Assembly (NCBI RefSeq): GCF_910589175.1
Contig: NZ_CAJURR010000011.1
Coordinates: 3,573-67,572, forward strand
Source: an uncultured Lactobacillus sp.
Lineage (GTDB): Bacteria; Bacillota; Bacilli; Lactobacillales; Lactobacillaceae
DNA: 64,000 nucleotides
Direction: 5' to 3'
The notes under the pieces were generated by a model. It was given only the letters and a program-made list of their open reading frames with translations, was not told where the DNA came from and made no database searches. Below, piece by piece: positions 53,686 through 63,102 of this stretch (within the stretch, counting starts at the first letter, position 1; each line of letters begins with the position of its first letter). A program made the translations under genes and the position numbers.

Positions 53686-54600
53686 ATGAGAACTGGCACT
53701 AAAATTATTACTTTAGACAACGGTTATCACTTGTGGACTAATACTCAAGGTGAAGGTGACATTCATTTATTAGCACTTCACGGTGGCCCTGGTGGAAATC
53801 ATGAATATTGGGAAGATGCTGCAGAACAATTAAAGAAACAGGGACTTAATGTTCAAGTAACTATGTATGATCAACTAGGGTCACTTTACTCTGATCAACC
53901 AGACTACTCAGATCCAGAAATTGCTAAGAAGTATTTAACTTATGAATATTTCTTAGATGAAGTTGATGAAGTGCGTGAAAAGCTTGGCTTAGATAATTTC
54001 TACTTAATTGGCCAAAGCTGGGGCGGCCTCTTGGTGCAAGAATATGCAGTTAAATATGGGCAGCATTTAAAGGGCGCCATTATTTCTTCAATGGTTGATG
54101 AAATTGATGAGTATGTTGATTCTGTAAATAGAAGGAGACAAGAAGTTCTTCCTCAAACAGAAATTGATTTCATGCATGAGTGTGAGAAGAATAATGATTA
54201 TGATAATCAACGCTACCAAGATGATGTACGAATTTTAAATATTAATTTTGTTGATAGAAAGCAACCTTCAGAGCTTTATCACTTAAAGGATCTTGGCGGA
54301 AGTGCGGTTTACAATGTCTTTCAAGGTGATAATGAATTTGTTATTACTGGTAAGCTTAAAGATTGGCACTTTAGAGACCAACTTAAGAATATTAAAGTAC
54401 CAACTTTAATTACTTTTGGTGAAAATGAAACTATGCCAATTTCTACTGCTAAAATTATGCAAAAAGAAATTCCAAATTCACGCCTAGTTACTACTCCTGA
54501 TGGAGGTCACCACCATATGGTTGATAATCCAGATGTTTACTACAAACACTTGGCTGACTTTATTCGTGAAGTTGAAGATGGTAGTTTTAAAGGTGAATAG
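53686..54600 (+). CDS. pepI: Prolyl iminopeptidase
   Basis: 304 aa. Alpha/beta hydrolase with HGGPGG oxyanion motif (LALHGGPGGNHEYW), nucleophile elbow GQSWGG, acidic residue in TFGENETMP and His in GGHHHMVDNP. The S33 family removes N-terminal proline from peptides, part of the peptide-degrading set of lactobacilli. AAAAGGAGAA precedes the ATG. It is directly downstream of menG, possibly cotranscribed. Confidence 0.9.
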   Translation: MRTGTKIITLDNGYHLWTNTQGEGDIHLLALHGGPGGNHEYWEDAAEQLKKQGLNVQVTMYDQLGSLYSDQPDYSDPEIAKKYLTYEYFLDEVDEVREKLGLDNFYLIGQSWGGLLVQEYAVKYGQHLKGAIISSMVDEIDEYVDSVNRRRQEVLPQTEIDFMHECEKNNDYDNQRYQDDVRILNINFVDRKQPSELYHLKDLGGSAVYNVFQGDNEFVITGKLKDWHFRDQLKNIKVPTLITFGENETMPISTAKIMQKEIPNSRLVTTPDGGHHHMVDNPDVYYKHLADFIREVEDGSFKGE

Positions 54601-54629
54601 AAAAGTCGATGCTGAGCATCGGCTTTTTT
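54600..54629 (+). terminator. Terminator
   Basis: AAAAGTCGATGCT pairs with AGCATCGGCTTTT. Confidence 0.85.
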
Positions 54630-54718
54630 ATTTACTAGGCAAATAAATCGCTTTCATTGAAATAATACTATATAATTTAAAGCAAATATAGTTTTGTTTT
54701 ATTTTATTCAAGGAGAAA

Positions 54719-55327
54719 ATGATGAGCAAAAATAATAAAATTACCCGATTATTAGCTGCTACAGCTGTAATTGGCATTATCGGAACTTCAGCTGCTGCGT
54801 GCAGTAATAACGATTCATCAAATCAAAGTAAACAATCTAGTGTAAAAAAGGAAACTAAAGATAAGAAAAGTAATACAGAAAATGCACTAAAAAAGAGTCA
54901 AATTAAGCTTAGCCAAACTGAAGCTTTGAACAAATTTGATGAAAAATACAGTGATAAAGAGATTAAAGAAATAAACCTAAAGTTAGACGGTAACCGATAC
55001 GTTTATGAGATTGATGGATTTGATAAGAGTAAAGAATACGAAATGACAATCAATGCTAGAACTGGTAAGGAAATTAAATCTAGTTCTGAAAAGCTTGATC
55101 TAGATGAACACCTACAAAAAGGTTTAGATTTAGATAAAACAATTTCGCGTAAAGAAGCTAGTGAAATAGCAGAAAAAGAAGTAAAAAATAGTGTTGCCAA
55201 GGAATGGGACTTAAAAATGGAAGATGGTAAGGCTATTTGGGAGGTAACAGTAGAATCCGGTAGCACAAAACATGAAGTTGAAATTGATGCTAGCTCTAAA
55301 AAAGTAATTAGATCAGAAGAAGATTAA
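54719..55327 (+). CDS. PepSY-domain lipoprotein
   Basis: 202 aa. Lipoprotein signal with AAAC lipobox (GTSAAACSNN), a Ser/Lys/Asn-rich linker (about 30-65), then two PepSY repeats (about 66-125 and 138-200), each ending in a strand-turn such as MTINARTGKEI and VEIDASSKKVI. Outside the membrane, PepSY domains are thought to act as inhibitors of or adaptors for proteases. AAGGAG precedes a doubled ATG (54719 and 54722). Monocistronic. Confidence 0.85.
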   Translation: MMSKNNKITRLLAATAVIGIIGTSAAACSNNDSSNQSKQSSVKKETKDKKSNTENALKKSQIKLSQTEALNKFDEKYSDKEIKEINLKLDGNRYVYEIDGFDKSKEYEMTINARTGKEIKSSSEKLDLDEHLQKGLDLDKTISRKEASEIAEKEVKNSVAKEWDLKMEDGKAIWEVTVESGSTKHEVEIDASSKKVIRSEED

Positions 55328-55415
55328 TTAATAAAAAGGATATCGAGCGGTTGACGGTATTGCTATATCAGGCTATAATAATAGTCCTTTCTAAAATTAA
55401 ACACTTGTATACGAC

Positions 55416-55446
55416 AAAAGCCACCTGTTTCAGGTGGCTTTTTTTG
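55416..55446. terminator. Bidirectional terminator
   Basis: AAAGCCACCTG pairs with CAGGTGGCTTT, with T-run; shared by the PepSY gene and the convergent bile salt hydrolase gene. Confidence 0.88.
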
Positions 55447-55476
55447 TTGGGAATATAGGATATAAATTTAAAGAAA

Positions 55477-56427
55477 CTAGTAAGTCACAAGACTGGTTGA
55501 ATTCATCGTGTGATCATCTAGTTTATAAGTCTTTAATTCAAAATCATCTTCAAAATTACAGTAGTAAGTCTTGCTTCCAGAAGAGTAGCATGCAGTATAA
55601 ACAGTATATTCGTCCTTGCCTTGATCGTTGACTACACTGCCTTTGATCATGGCAACAGACTTTAAGATGTTAAAGAATTTAGCGACGTTTGCTTTTTCAC
55701 CTTTAGCAGTTGGATAGTTTACGTTTAAGTAAGCAGCTTTAACAAAACGGTCGGCTGGAATGCTGTCACCAGGCAGACCTAAACTACCAGTTCCTACACC
55801 CCAAGGAGCAACTTTTTGACCGTTCCAGCTTTGGGCTGTAGCGTCATGTGGATTTAAACCAGTATAGTTACCAAGGTTAGTAAGGTGCCAGTTAAAGTCA
55901 GGGCTATTAGTTAAAACGCCAACTTTATCATCAAAGACCTTCATTCCATATTGCTTTGAAACTTCAACAATAATGGCTTCGTCACTATCACTAATGATCC
56001 AGTGAAGAGGGGCAACCGCAAATGATGTGTTAATAGCTTCATTGACTAAGTTAACGTTCTTTAAAGCTTCCTTTACTTCACTAACATGAGTAAAGTTTTG
56101 AGTAACCCAGAGCATAATTTCGTAAGAAGCTAAGTTGATTTTACCGTCAATAGGACCATCACTAAATTTTGCAAAATGTGGGAAGTTTAAACCGGCAATC
56201 CCCAATCCATCTTCGTTATAGCAGTCAAAGTATGATGGATAACCATCAACCACAATTCCCATTCCAATAACAGCCTTTTTAGTAGTGGTGTTATCTAAGA
56301 ACTTATATGGAAGAGGATAATTGCGCGGTGTGATAATAACGCCTTCGCCATAATCTTGTCCAACATCTAGATTACGGCCAAAGTATAAATTTCCTTGATC
56401 ATCTGTGAATCTTAAACCAGTACACAT
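55477..56427 (-). CDS. cbsH: Bile salt hydrolase (conjugated bile acid hydrolase)
   Basis: 316 aa. The ATG at 56427 is chosen so that Cys2 becomes the N-terminal nucleophile after Met removal (MCTGLRF); AAGGAGG lies 10 bases before it. The complete active-site set is present: Cys2, Arg18 and Asp21 (FGRNLD), Asn81 (GLNFPHF), Asn174 (LTNSPDF) and Arg227 (ADRFVKA). It cleaves glycine- or taurine-conjugated bile salts in the cytoplasm. It follows two linked MFS genes, with 15 bp from the nearer, matching the cbsT1-cbsT2-cbsH operon of L. johnsonii (known from the literature, matched by order). Confidence 0.95.
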   Translation of the reverse strand: MCTGLRFTDDQGNLYFGRNLDVGQDYGEGVIITPRNYPLPYKFLDNTTTKKAVIGMGIVVDGYPSYFDCYNEDGLGIAGLNFPHFAKFSDGPIDGKINLASYEIMLWVTQNFTHVSEVKEALKNVNLVNEAINTSFAVAPLHWIISDSDEAIIVEVSKQYGMKVFDDKVGVLTNSPDFNWHLTNLGNYTGLNPHDATAQSWNGQKVAPWGVGTGSLGLPGDSIPADRFVKAAYLNVNYPTAKGEKANVAKFFNILKSVAMIKGSVVNDQGKDEYTVYTACYSSGSKTYYCNFEDDFELKTYKLDDHTMNSTSLVTY

Positions 56428-56442
56428 TTTCAAAAAACCTCC

Positions 56443-57798
56443 TTATTTAGCATTAGCTTTTGCTGCTTGCTCTGCAATATATTTCTTTTGATATCTCTTA
56501 ATTTGGATAACGGCAAATACTAAAATAATAAAACCAATTGCAACAAAGGCAATCATAAAGTACCAAGCAACTGTAAAGCTTGCCGCTCCCTTAATAATCC
56601 CAAAGAGTGGAGCACCAATGGCATAGCCAATTGCATAAGCTAAACCAACGTATCCAAGCATGACACCTTGATCTCTTGAACCAAAGAGGTCTTTTGCCAT
56701 GAAGGCTGGGCCTGACATGTAACTAAATACAGCTAAGCCGCAAAAGATGGCATAGCCAATACCAGCAGCCTTACTAATCGAAGCGCCATATGGCTGAAAG
56801 CTAATAAAGATCATCATTAGAATAGATAAGATATACATACAGCCAGCATAGGCCATTGATTTTGCTGTACCAAATTTATCAAATAAGAAACCACCAGAAA
56901 CATTTCCGATTAAACAACCGACACCATACATTGATCCAATTAATCCAACATCAGTTAGTGAAAGTTTTGTATCCAGAAATGCTGCATAATCTTCGTTTAA
57001 AGAGGCTAAACCTAAACCAATAATTAAAAATCCAAGACTAAAAATCCAGAACCATTTCATTTGTAAAACTTGTTTACTAGTCCAGCCTTTAAATTCTTTG
57101 GCTTTAGCTAATTCTTCTTCTTTCTTGCTTTCAGCTAATTCTTCATCAGAAACAACGATTTCGTCTTTCTTAGGAGTTCTAATAAAGCAAGCAATAATTA
57201 CACCGATTATTAGCAAAGTAACCGCAAAGATAAAAAATGGTGCCATCGAAATCAAGTGACCTGTCTTGGTGTTACCTGTCATGTAGTGCTTTAAAATGAC
57301 TTGAGTTGTTGGTTGTAAAAAGATATTCCCAATAGAACCACCACAGAAGGCAATTCCTAGAGCAGCGCCACGGCCCTTTGCTGGGAACCAGTGGTTAATA
57401 ACCCATGGCACACCTTGTCCTGAGAAGAAAGTTGAACCAACCATACAAATAATGGCTGCAATATAAAAACCAGGAAGTTTTGTACTAATTCCAAAAATTA
57501 CGTAGGCAATAGCGGAAAGACCAATACCAATTAAATACATAATTCTGAAATTTACTTTTTCTAGTGCTTTACCAATAAATGGTGAAGCAATTGAAGCAAA
57601 GACTGCTCCAAACGTGAAAATCAATGTATACGATGCTAATGTGAAGTGGAAAGTATTAACTAAGGGGTGGATAAACAAAGGCTGAATGTTTTGAGCAATT
57701 CCATAAGGAATAGCTTGGGTTAACATACAAAGGAAAACCATGAAGTACTTGTAGCCTTTGCTTACTACTTTATCTTTAGTAGCAGCATCACTAGACAT
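56443..57798 (-). CDS. cbsT2: Bile-salt MFS transporter CbsT2
   Basis: 451 aa with 12 membrane segments, of the oxalate/formate antiporter-like MFS group. It is roughly 75% identical by eye to the adjacent paralogue at 57822-59180; both share MVFLCMLTQAIPYGIAQ near the N-terminus and TFHFTLASYTLIFTFGAV. It lies second in the operon, directly before the hydrolase gene. In L. johnsonii CbsT proteins take up conjugated bile salts, possibly exchanging them for cleaved products. Assignment of T1 and T2 follows gene order. Confidence 0.85.
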   Translation of the reverse strand: MSSDAATKDKVVSKGYKYFMVFLCMLTQAIPYGIAQNIQPLFIHPLVNTFHFTLASYTLIFTFGAVFASIASPFIGKALEKVNFRIMYLIGIGLSAIAYVIFGISTKLPGFYIAAIICMVGSTFFSGQGVPWVINHWFPAKGRGAALGIAFCGGSIGNIFLQPTTQVILKHYMTGNTKTGHLISMAPFFIFAVTLLIIGVIIACFIRTPKKDEIVVSDEELAESKKEEELAKAKEFKGWTSKQVLQMKWFWIFSLGFLIIGLGLASLNEDYAAFLDTKLSLTDVGLIGSMYGVGCLIGNVSGGFLFDKFGTAKSMAYAGCMYILSILMMIFISFQPYGASISKAAGIGYAIFCGLAVFSYMSGPAFMAKDLFGSRDQGVMLGYVGLAYAIGYAIGAPLFGIIKGAASFTVAWYFMIAFVAIGFIILVFAVIQIKRYQKKYIAEQAAKANAK

Positions 57799-57821
57799 AT
57801 AATTACCCTCTTTCTAACTAA

Positions 57822-59180
57822 TTACTTATCTAAAATAATATTTGGCTTGTTCACGATAATATTTTTTTGAATTTGTTTAATTTTAATAGCTGCAAAAATT
57901 AATAATATAAAACCAATTGCAACAAAGAAGGTGGTACACCACCAAGCAACGGTAAAGCTAGTGGCACCTTTAATAACACCAAAGAGTGGGGCACCAATAG
58001 CAAAACCAATTGCATAGGCTAAACTAATATAACCTAGGTTAACCCCTTGTGCTTTGGCACCAAATAAATTCTTAGCCATGAAGGCAGGCCCAGACATATA
58101 GCTAAATACTGATAGCCCGCTAGTAAAGGCCCAACCCATACCAGCATATAAGTTAATGCGATCTCCATAAGGATGTGTACTAATCAGGATCATCATCAAA
58201 ATAGCGATGATCAACATGATTCCTGCATAAGCCATGGATTTAGCAGTACCGAACTTATCAAATAAGTAGCCACCAGAAATATTGCCGATAATACCAGCAA
58301 TCCCGAAGACTGAACCAATCATTCCGACTTCTGTTAAGGATAATTTAGTGTCTAAAAAGGCTGCATAGTCTTCATTTAAAGAAGCGAGCCCTAAACCAAT
58401 GATTAAAAAGCCGATACTAAAGACCCAGAACCATTTCATATGAAGAACTTGTTTACCGCTCCAACCTTGAAATTCATGGGCTTGTTTTTGAGCAGCTTCA
58501 TTCCGATTCTTTTTAACTTCTTCGGCTGAAGCAAGAACCTCATCCTTCTTTGGCACTCTAATAAAAGCAGCAATAATTAGTCCAACAACTAAAAGAGCAA
58601 CTGCAAAAATAAAGAACGGAGCCATGGAAGTTAAATGACCAGTCTTGGTATTACCAGTCATAAAGTGCTTCAAAATTGCCTGGGTAATAGGCTGTAAGAA
58701 AATATCCCCAATTGATCCCCCACAAAAGGCTAATCCAAGAGCAACACCGCGGCCCTTAAATGGAAACCAGTGATTGATAATCCAAGGAACACCTTGACCA
58801 GAATAAAAGGTTGAACCGACCATACAAATAATTCCGGCTAAATAGAAACCAGGTAGTTTCGTACTAATTCCAAAAATTACATATGCTCCTGCTGAAAGGC
58901 AAATACCGATCAAATACAAAATTTTAAAATTAACTTTCTGTAAAGCTTTACCAACCATTGGTGAAACTAGAGACCCTACGACAGCCCCAAAAGTAAAAAT
59001 TAAGGTATAAGAAGCCAATGTAAAGTGAAAAGTATTAACCAGAGGATGAACAAATAAAGGTTGGATTAATTGAGCAATTCCGTAAGGGATAGCTTGAGTT
59101 AACATACAGAGAAATACCATAAAGTATTTGTAGCCTTTACTGACCACCTTGTGCCCATCGCTTGGTAGATCGTTTGACAT
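57822..59180 (-). CDS. cbsT1: Bile-salt MFS transporter CbsT1
   Basis: 452 aa, first gene of the bile salt operon and tandem duplicate of the next gene, with a 23-bp gap. It has 12 membrane segments, a central charged loop (about 205-235, FIRVPKKDEV then Lys/Glu-rich) and the same conserved core as CbsT2 (GQGVPWIINHWFPFKGRG). Divergence is concentrated in the central loop and the C-terminus (NKPNIILDK). GAAAGAAGAG-type ribosome binding site. The promoter must lie in 59181-59375. Confidence 0.85.
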   Translation of the reverse strand: MSNDLPSDGHKVVSKGYKYFMVFLCMLTQAIPYGIAQLIQPLFVHPLVNTFHFTLASYTLIFTFGAVVGSLVSPMVGKALQKVNFKILYLIGICLSAGAYVIFGISTKLPGFYLAGIICMVGSTFYSGQGVPWIINHWFPFKGRGVALGLAFCGGSIGDIFLQPITQAILKHFMTGNTKTGHLTSMAPFFIFAVALLVVGLIIAAFIRVPKKDEVLASAEEVKKNRNEAAQKQAHEFQGWSGKQVLHMKWFWVFSIGFLIIGLGLASLNEDYAAFLDTKLSLTEVGMIGSVFGIAGIIGNISGGYLFDKFGTAKSMAYAGIMLIIAILMMILISTHPYGDRINLYAGMGWAFTSGLSVFSYMSGPAFMAKNLFGAKAQGVNLGYISLAYAIGFAIGAPLFGVIKGATSFTVAWWCTTFFVAIGFILLIFAAIKIKQIQKNIIVNKPNIILDK

Positions 59181-59375
59181 CGTATCTCTCTTCTTTCTGA
59201 TAAAATACTATTAACTTTATAAGTTATATATTATTAAACACGTGAGCTTTGACTATAGCCACTTATATTGTCGTCTACTTAAGTAAGTAAATCAAAAATA
59301 ATGACTTATTATGTTATTTAATGTATGTAATAAAAACCTGTCTAACTTTCCTAGAATAAAATGAATTACAAAAGG
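59181..59375. other. Promoter region of the bile salt operon
   Basis: No coding frame. CTACTTAAGTAAG near 59275 contains the palindrome ACTTAAGT. The promoter itself could not be picked with confidence. Confidence 0.4.
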
Positions 59376-59426
59376 AAAAAGATTGATTATCTTTGCTATT
59401 AAGCATCGATATATCAATCTTTTTTA
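59376..59426 (-). terminator. Terminator of the glycosyltransferase operon
   Basis: AAAAAGATTGAT and ATCAATCTTTTT form a 12-bp stem around about 25 bases; T-run on the minus strand. Confidence 0.75.
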
Positions 59427-59481
59427 GTTCGAACAGATAGACTTAGCGGTAGGTAGAAATTTTTACATTAGGAAAGAATTA

Positions 59482-60342
59482 TTAATCTTTTACATAACCC
59501 GCAATGTCATCGTAGTTAAAATCATAGTTTAATTTCTTACCATAGGCTTTTTCATAAGCCTTTTTCTTTTGCATATAATCAATGTCCCGCATTCTTTTAG
59601 CATTTTGATCAACTGTAAGGCGATCAACTGGGTAGATTGTCGGTAAGACGTGAAGAATATAGCGTGTCTTGTGGAATTCTCTACTATTTTTTTCCATTTC
59701 TGGAAGATCTTGAATTTCTACAAAGCAGGAGATAATCGGAACTTTAGCCTTAGCTGCGTAGTAATAAGCACCTTTTTGAAGGGGACGAGGCTTGCGGTAG
59801 TTATACCACATTTCTTGTTCAGGGTAGATTAAGACCCATCCCTTTTTATCAAAGACTTTCTGCAAGTGTTTTGGAAATTCACGTCCTAAATATTGGTAGC
59901 TTTGAACAATTGGAATAGCATTGATATTATTCATTAAAAAGCCGAAGAAACCTGGTAATTTTAGGTTGGAGTCTTCAATTACAACATAGAGCTTTTTATG
60001 ACAGCGATTAGCTAATTTTTTAATTGGCAGGCTATCAGTTTGCTTAAAGTGATTAGTCGTTACAATTGCACCATGTTGCGGCCCTTTAGCTCTTTGTTTA
60101 TGTTTAATTTGGGTATGAGCCATTAAGACTAAAGTATCAAGATTGATAATAGTTTGGGCGATAATATTTTTAAATTTATGGCTCAGCTTTTTTTGTTGCT
60201 CCCAATAATCGTTAACTAGTTTGATTCTTTCATCTTTAGTGAGGATCGGATCTCCCAATTCAACTTTAGCGTGCATTTTGCCTTTTTTAACGGCTGCTTT
60301 GATATTTTCAATAACTTGTGCACGATTTTCGCCAATAATCAT
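59482..60342 (-). CDS. PlsC-like acyltransferase, last gene of GT8 operon
   Basis: 286 aa. NHFKQTD (NHx4D catalytic motif) near residue 97 and YPEQEMWYNYRKPRPLQKGA (the glycerol-phosphate-binding PEG-like block). It is paralogous to the truncated gene at 1-441. Its ATG overlaps the stop codon of the upstream glycosyltransferase (ATGA), indicating translational coupling. It probably acylates a glycan or lipid made by the operon's glycosyltransferases; the substrate is unknown. Confidence 0.85.
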   Translation of the reverse strand: MIIGENRAQVIENIKAAVKKGKMHAKVELGDPILTKDERIKLVNDYWEQQKKLSHKFKNIIAQTIINLDTLVLMAHTQIKHKQRAKGPQHGAIVTTNHFKQTDSLPIKKLANRCHKKLYVVIEDSNLKLPGFFGFLMNNINAIPIVQSYQYLGREFPKHLQKVFDKKGWVLIYPEQEMWYNYRKPRPLQKGAYYYAAKAKVPIISCFVEIQDLPEMEKNSREFHKTRYILHVLPTIYPVDRLTVDQNAKRMRDIDYMQKKKAYEKAYGKKLNYDFNYDDIAGYVKD

Positions 60343-61289
60343 AGTTTAATCCTTTCACCTTTAGCTTTTACGTGAGCCCAATTATTAGGATCAACGACTG
60401 TGCTATCTTCTTTTTCAAGCATATGGTCTAATTTAGCTCGATCTTCACTACGTTCCTCATCAGTATAATTATCTAATTCAGCATGTAATTCTTCATAGAA
60501 GGGCGTTTCTTTAGCGTACTTCCAGAAGTAATCTTGATATTGAACATTATCAAAGTGCCATGGCTTAAAGAATAAGTTATAGTGAATCAAGCCTGGATTA
60601 GGAAGAGGTTCTGTATTTTCATTAGGCATTGCATCCCAGCGAGGATCAAGGTGCAAGATTCGACCATCACCAATTTCATTCAAATAGTCTTGATCTGGAG
60701 CAATACAGTCAAAATGATACTTCTCAAGCAGATTCATAAAATGATCAATAAAACCTTCATCTCTAAAGGCTTTGGAATTTAAGACAAGCATTCCAGAATT
60801 GATGTACTTTTTAGGATCAAGGTCTAGGACATCTTTGATATATTTCACCATTTTATCTACGTATTGAATAGAAGAATCAGTACATGCGCCAAATAAATTA
60901 TTGCCTAATTCCGTATTGTATAGCTTAGCAATGTCATCAGTGACTACTGTATCGCTGTCGATGTAGATTGCCTTATCGTATTGCGGGAAAAGATCAGGAA
61001 TGAAGAGGCGGTAAAAGATAGACATGGTGAAAAAGTCAGCCCGAAGATAATTTTCTTTTCTATCTTGGATCGGCTTTACTAATTTCTCATCAATGTGGAA
61101 GAATTCAACGTGTACATGGTCATTACCCAAAGCTGCCAATTGATCTTGGTGTTCTTTAGATAGGTCTTGATTTAGAAAGATAACTGTGTAGTCATTTTCT
61201 GGATTAGAATTCTTAACTAATGAATTTAAAGATACTGCAGCGTATTTAGTAAAATCATCGCTAATACTATAAAAAACTGGAATAGTCAT
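60339..61289 (-). CDS. Glycosyltransferase family 8 (third of operon)
   Basis: 316 aa. The GT-A fold DxD motif is in KAIYIDSDTVV (metal and UDP-sugar binding); IPVFYSISDDFTKYAAVSL at the start and PGLIHYNLFFKPWHF near the end (the His-containing second metal motif) are typical of GT8. It resembles its neighbour at 61302-62252 throughout, so these are tandem duplicates. It would transfer glucose or galactose from a UDP-sugar with retention. AGAGG precedes the ATG. Confidence 0.88.
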   Translation of the reverse strand: MTIPVFYSISDDFTKYAAVSLNSLVKNSNPENDYTVIFLNQDLSKEHQDQLAALGNDHVHVEFFHIDEKLVKPIQDRKENYLRADFFTMSIFYRLFIPDLFPQYDKAIYIDSDTVVTDDIAKLYNTELGNNLFGACTDSSIQYVDKMVKYIKDVLDLDPKKYINSGMLVLNSKAFRDEGFIDHFMNLLEKYHFDCIAPDQDYLNEIGDGRILHLDPRWDAMPNENTEPLPNPGLIHYNLFFKPWHFDNVQYQDYFWKYAKETPFYEELHAELDNYTDEERSEDRAKLDHMLEKEDSTVVDPNNWAHVKAKGERIKL

Positions 61290-61301
61290 TTTAGTGCCTC
61301 T

Positions 61302-62252
61302 TTATATTTTTACGGACGTAGTCTTTTTAACTTTTGCCCACGTTACATCTTCATTTTTAATTTCATCGACTTTTTTAATCATCCAATCAAGATCAGTGCG
61401 GGCTTTTTTACGATCTTCATCAGTAAAGCTGTCCAATTGTTCTTTTAGCTCATCATAGTATGGTGATTTTTTAGCAACCTCCCAGAAATATTGACCATAT
61501 TGAACATCTGCAAAGTGCCATGGCTTAAAGAAAAGGTTGTAATGAACAATTTTTGGATCTTTGATTTCATCCATATGTTCATTAGGCATTGCATCCCACT
61601 CAAGCGGTAAGTGATAGATTTTATCTTCACAGATTTCATTCATATAAGCTTGGTCCGGATCAATATTATCAAAATGATATTTTTCAATTAATGAATAGAA
61701 CTTATCAACAAATTTTTTATCTCTAAATTCTTTCATATTGAATAAAATGACACCGTTGTTGATGTATTTTTCTGGAGGGAAGATTCCTTGACATTCTTTA
61801 ATGTAGACTTGGAGAGGCTTAATAAATCTAATTGACATATCGGGCACACTCGCAAACATGTTATCGCCAATTTCAGTATTATAAAGTTCAGCAATATCAG
61901 TACAGATAATTGTGTCGGCATCTAAGTAAACCGCCTTATCATATTGCGGAAAGAGATTAGGAATAAAGAGTCGGTAAAAAATAGACATGGTAAAGAATTG
62001 TGCTCGCAAATAATTTTCTTCACTATTGTGAATTGGAGCTACCATTTCATCATCGATATGGAAAATATTAACGTGAACATTTTCGGTTGAAAGATCTTCG
62101 AGACTCTTTTTATGTTCATCACTAATGCTTTGGACTAAAAGAGTAATTGTATAGTCCTTCTTTGGGTCAACATGATCAATTAAAGACTGAATTGAAACAG
62201 CTGCGTAAGGCGTGTAATTATCACTAATTGTATAAAAAACTGGAATAGTCAT
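61302..62252 (-). CDS. Glycosyltransferase family 8 (second of operon)
   Basis: About 316 aa from the ATG at 62252, with TGGAG 7 bases before it; a TTG two codons earlier is too close to that site. DxD motif in AVYLDADTIIC and the late motif PKIVHYNLFFKPWHF. It is a tandem paralogue of the next gene; the two differ mostly in the central acceptor region, so they may add sugars to different acceptors in one pathway. Confidence 0.88.
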   Translation of the reverse strand: MTIPVFYTISDNYTPYAAVSIQSLIDHVDPKKDYTITLLVQSISDEHKKSLEDLSTENVHVNIFHIDDEMVAPIHNSEENYLRAQFFTMSIFYRLFIPNLFPQYDKAVYLDADTIICTDIAELYNTEIGDNMFASVPDMSIRFIKPLQVYIKECQGIFPPEKYINNGVILFNMKEFRDKKFVDKFYSLIEKYHFDNIDPDQAYMNEICEDKIYHLPLEWDAMPNEHMDEIKDPKIVHYNLFFKPWHFADVQYGQYFWEVAKKSPYYDELKEQLDSFTDEDRKKARTDLDWMIKKVDEIKNEDVTWAKVKKTTSVKI

Positions 62253-62276
62253 TCTCAAACTCCATCTATATAATAT

Positions 62277-63101
62277 TTAGCGCTGCTTTAAAAGCGGCTT
62301 AAGTTCTGTGTACTGCTTAAGTAAATCATCATATTCATGTAATTTCAAGACGCTATGAACACGTTCTACATCCCAAGGTTTAACTGTTAAAGTGTGGAAG
62401 TAGGGTTTAAAGCGAAAGCTAGTTGTAAAATGTTGGATTTTTGTATCAGGATGGAGCCGGTACTGTTCGTTGTAGCAGCGAGGAGCAATTCTTTTTTTGG
62501 TCGCAAGTTTGTTTAAGGCAGATTGGTCGGGAAGGAGCATTTTTTTATCGCTCATTTTTTCTCGAACTTTTGCAAATAATCTTGTCTTTTTAATTTCATT
62601 CATATTTAAAAGCAAAACTCCGGAGTTAAGGTAGTCAAAAGTTTTGTGGCTGTGAAGATTATGGAAGAAAAAGCGCCCCCAGAAATCTAAAACACCAACT
62701 AATTCCACATTAGTTAAGTCTTGGTTATAAAAATCACTAATATCCTTACGTACAATAATATCGTCATCTAAGTACAAGATGCGATCAGGGATTTGTGGAA
62801 TTTGGTCCGCAAATAATCTCAGCATGGCATAAGGAGTGAAACGAGTCTCCATATTAGCGCGCGGAGGCTCTTTTTTGAACAACTCAGTACAGTCAATTAA
62901 TTCAGCAGTGTTGTTTGGATCTTTTTCTTTAATAATTTTTTTGATTAAGTTAAAAGCTTGTTCATTAAAAGCTTCATATCCTTCTGCCTGCATGGTTAAG
63001 ATATAGAGGTGCAGGGGAGCGGAGGTATTTTTTAATAAAGATAGAGTTGCAATTAAAATACCATCTTCGGCGTGAGAGTCGCCGCAAAACATAATATTCA
63101 T
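62277..63101 (-). CDS. Glycosyltransferase family 8 (first of operon)
   Basis: About 274 aa from the ATG at 63101; TTGGAG in the end of the upstream gene is its ribosome binding site. DxD motif in RILYLDDDIIV, late motif IQHFTTSFRFKPYFH and KPWDVERVH. It is shorter and more divergent than the two GT8 genes after it. The preceding acyltransferase stop lies one base from its start codon, so the operon is tightly coupled. Confidence 0.85.
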   Translation of the reverse strand: MNIMFCGDSHAEDGILIATLSLLKNTSAPLHLYILTMQAEGYEAFNEQAFNLIKKIIKEKDPNNTAELIDCTELFKKEPPRANMETRFTPYAMLRLFADQIPQIPDRILYLDDDIIVRKDISDFYNQDLTNVELVGVLDFWGRFFFHNLHSHKTFDYLNSGVLLLNMNEIKKTRLFAKVREKMSDKKMLLPDQSALNKLATKKRIAPRCYNEQYRLHPDTKIQHFTTSFRFKPYFHTLTVKPWDVERVHSVLKLHEYDDLLKQYTELKPLLKQR

Positions 63102-63102
63102 T

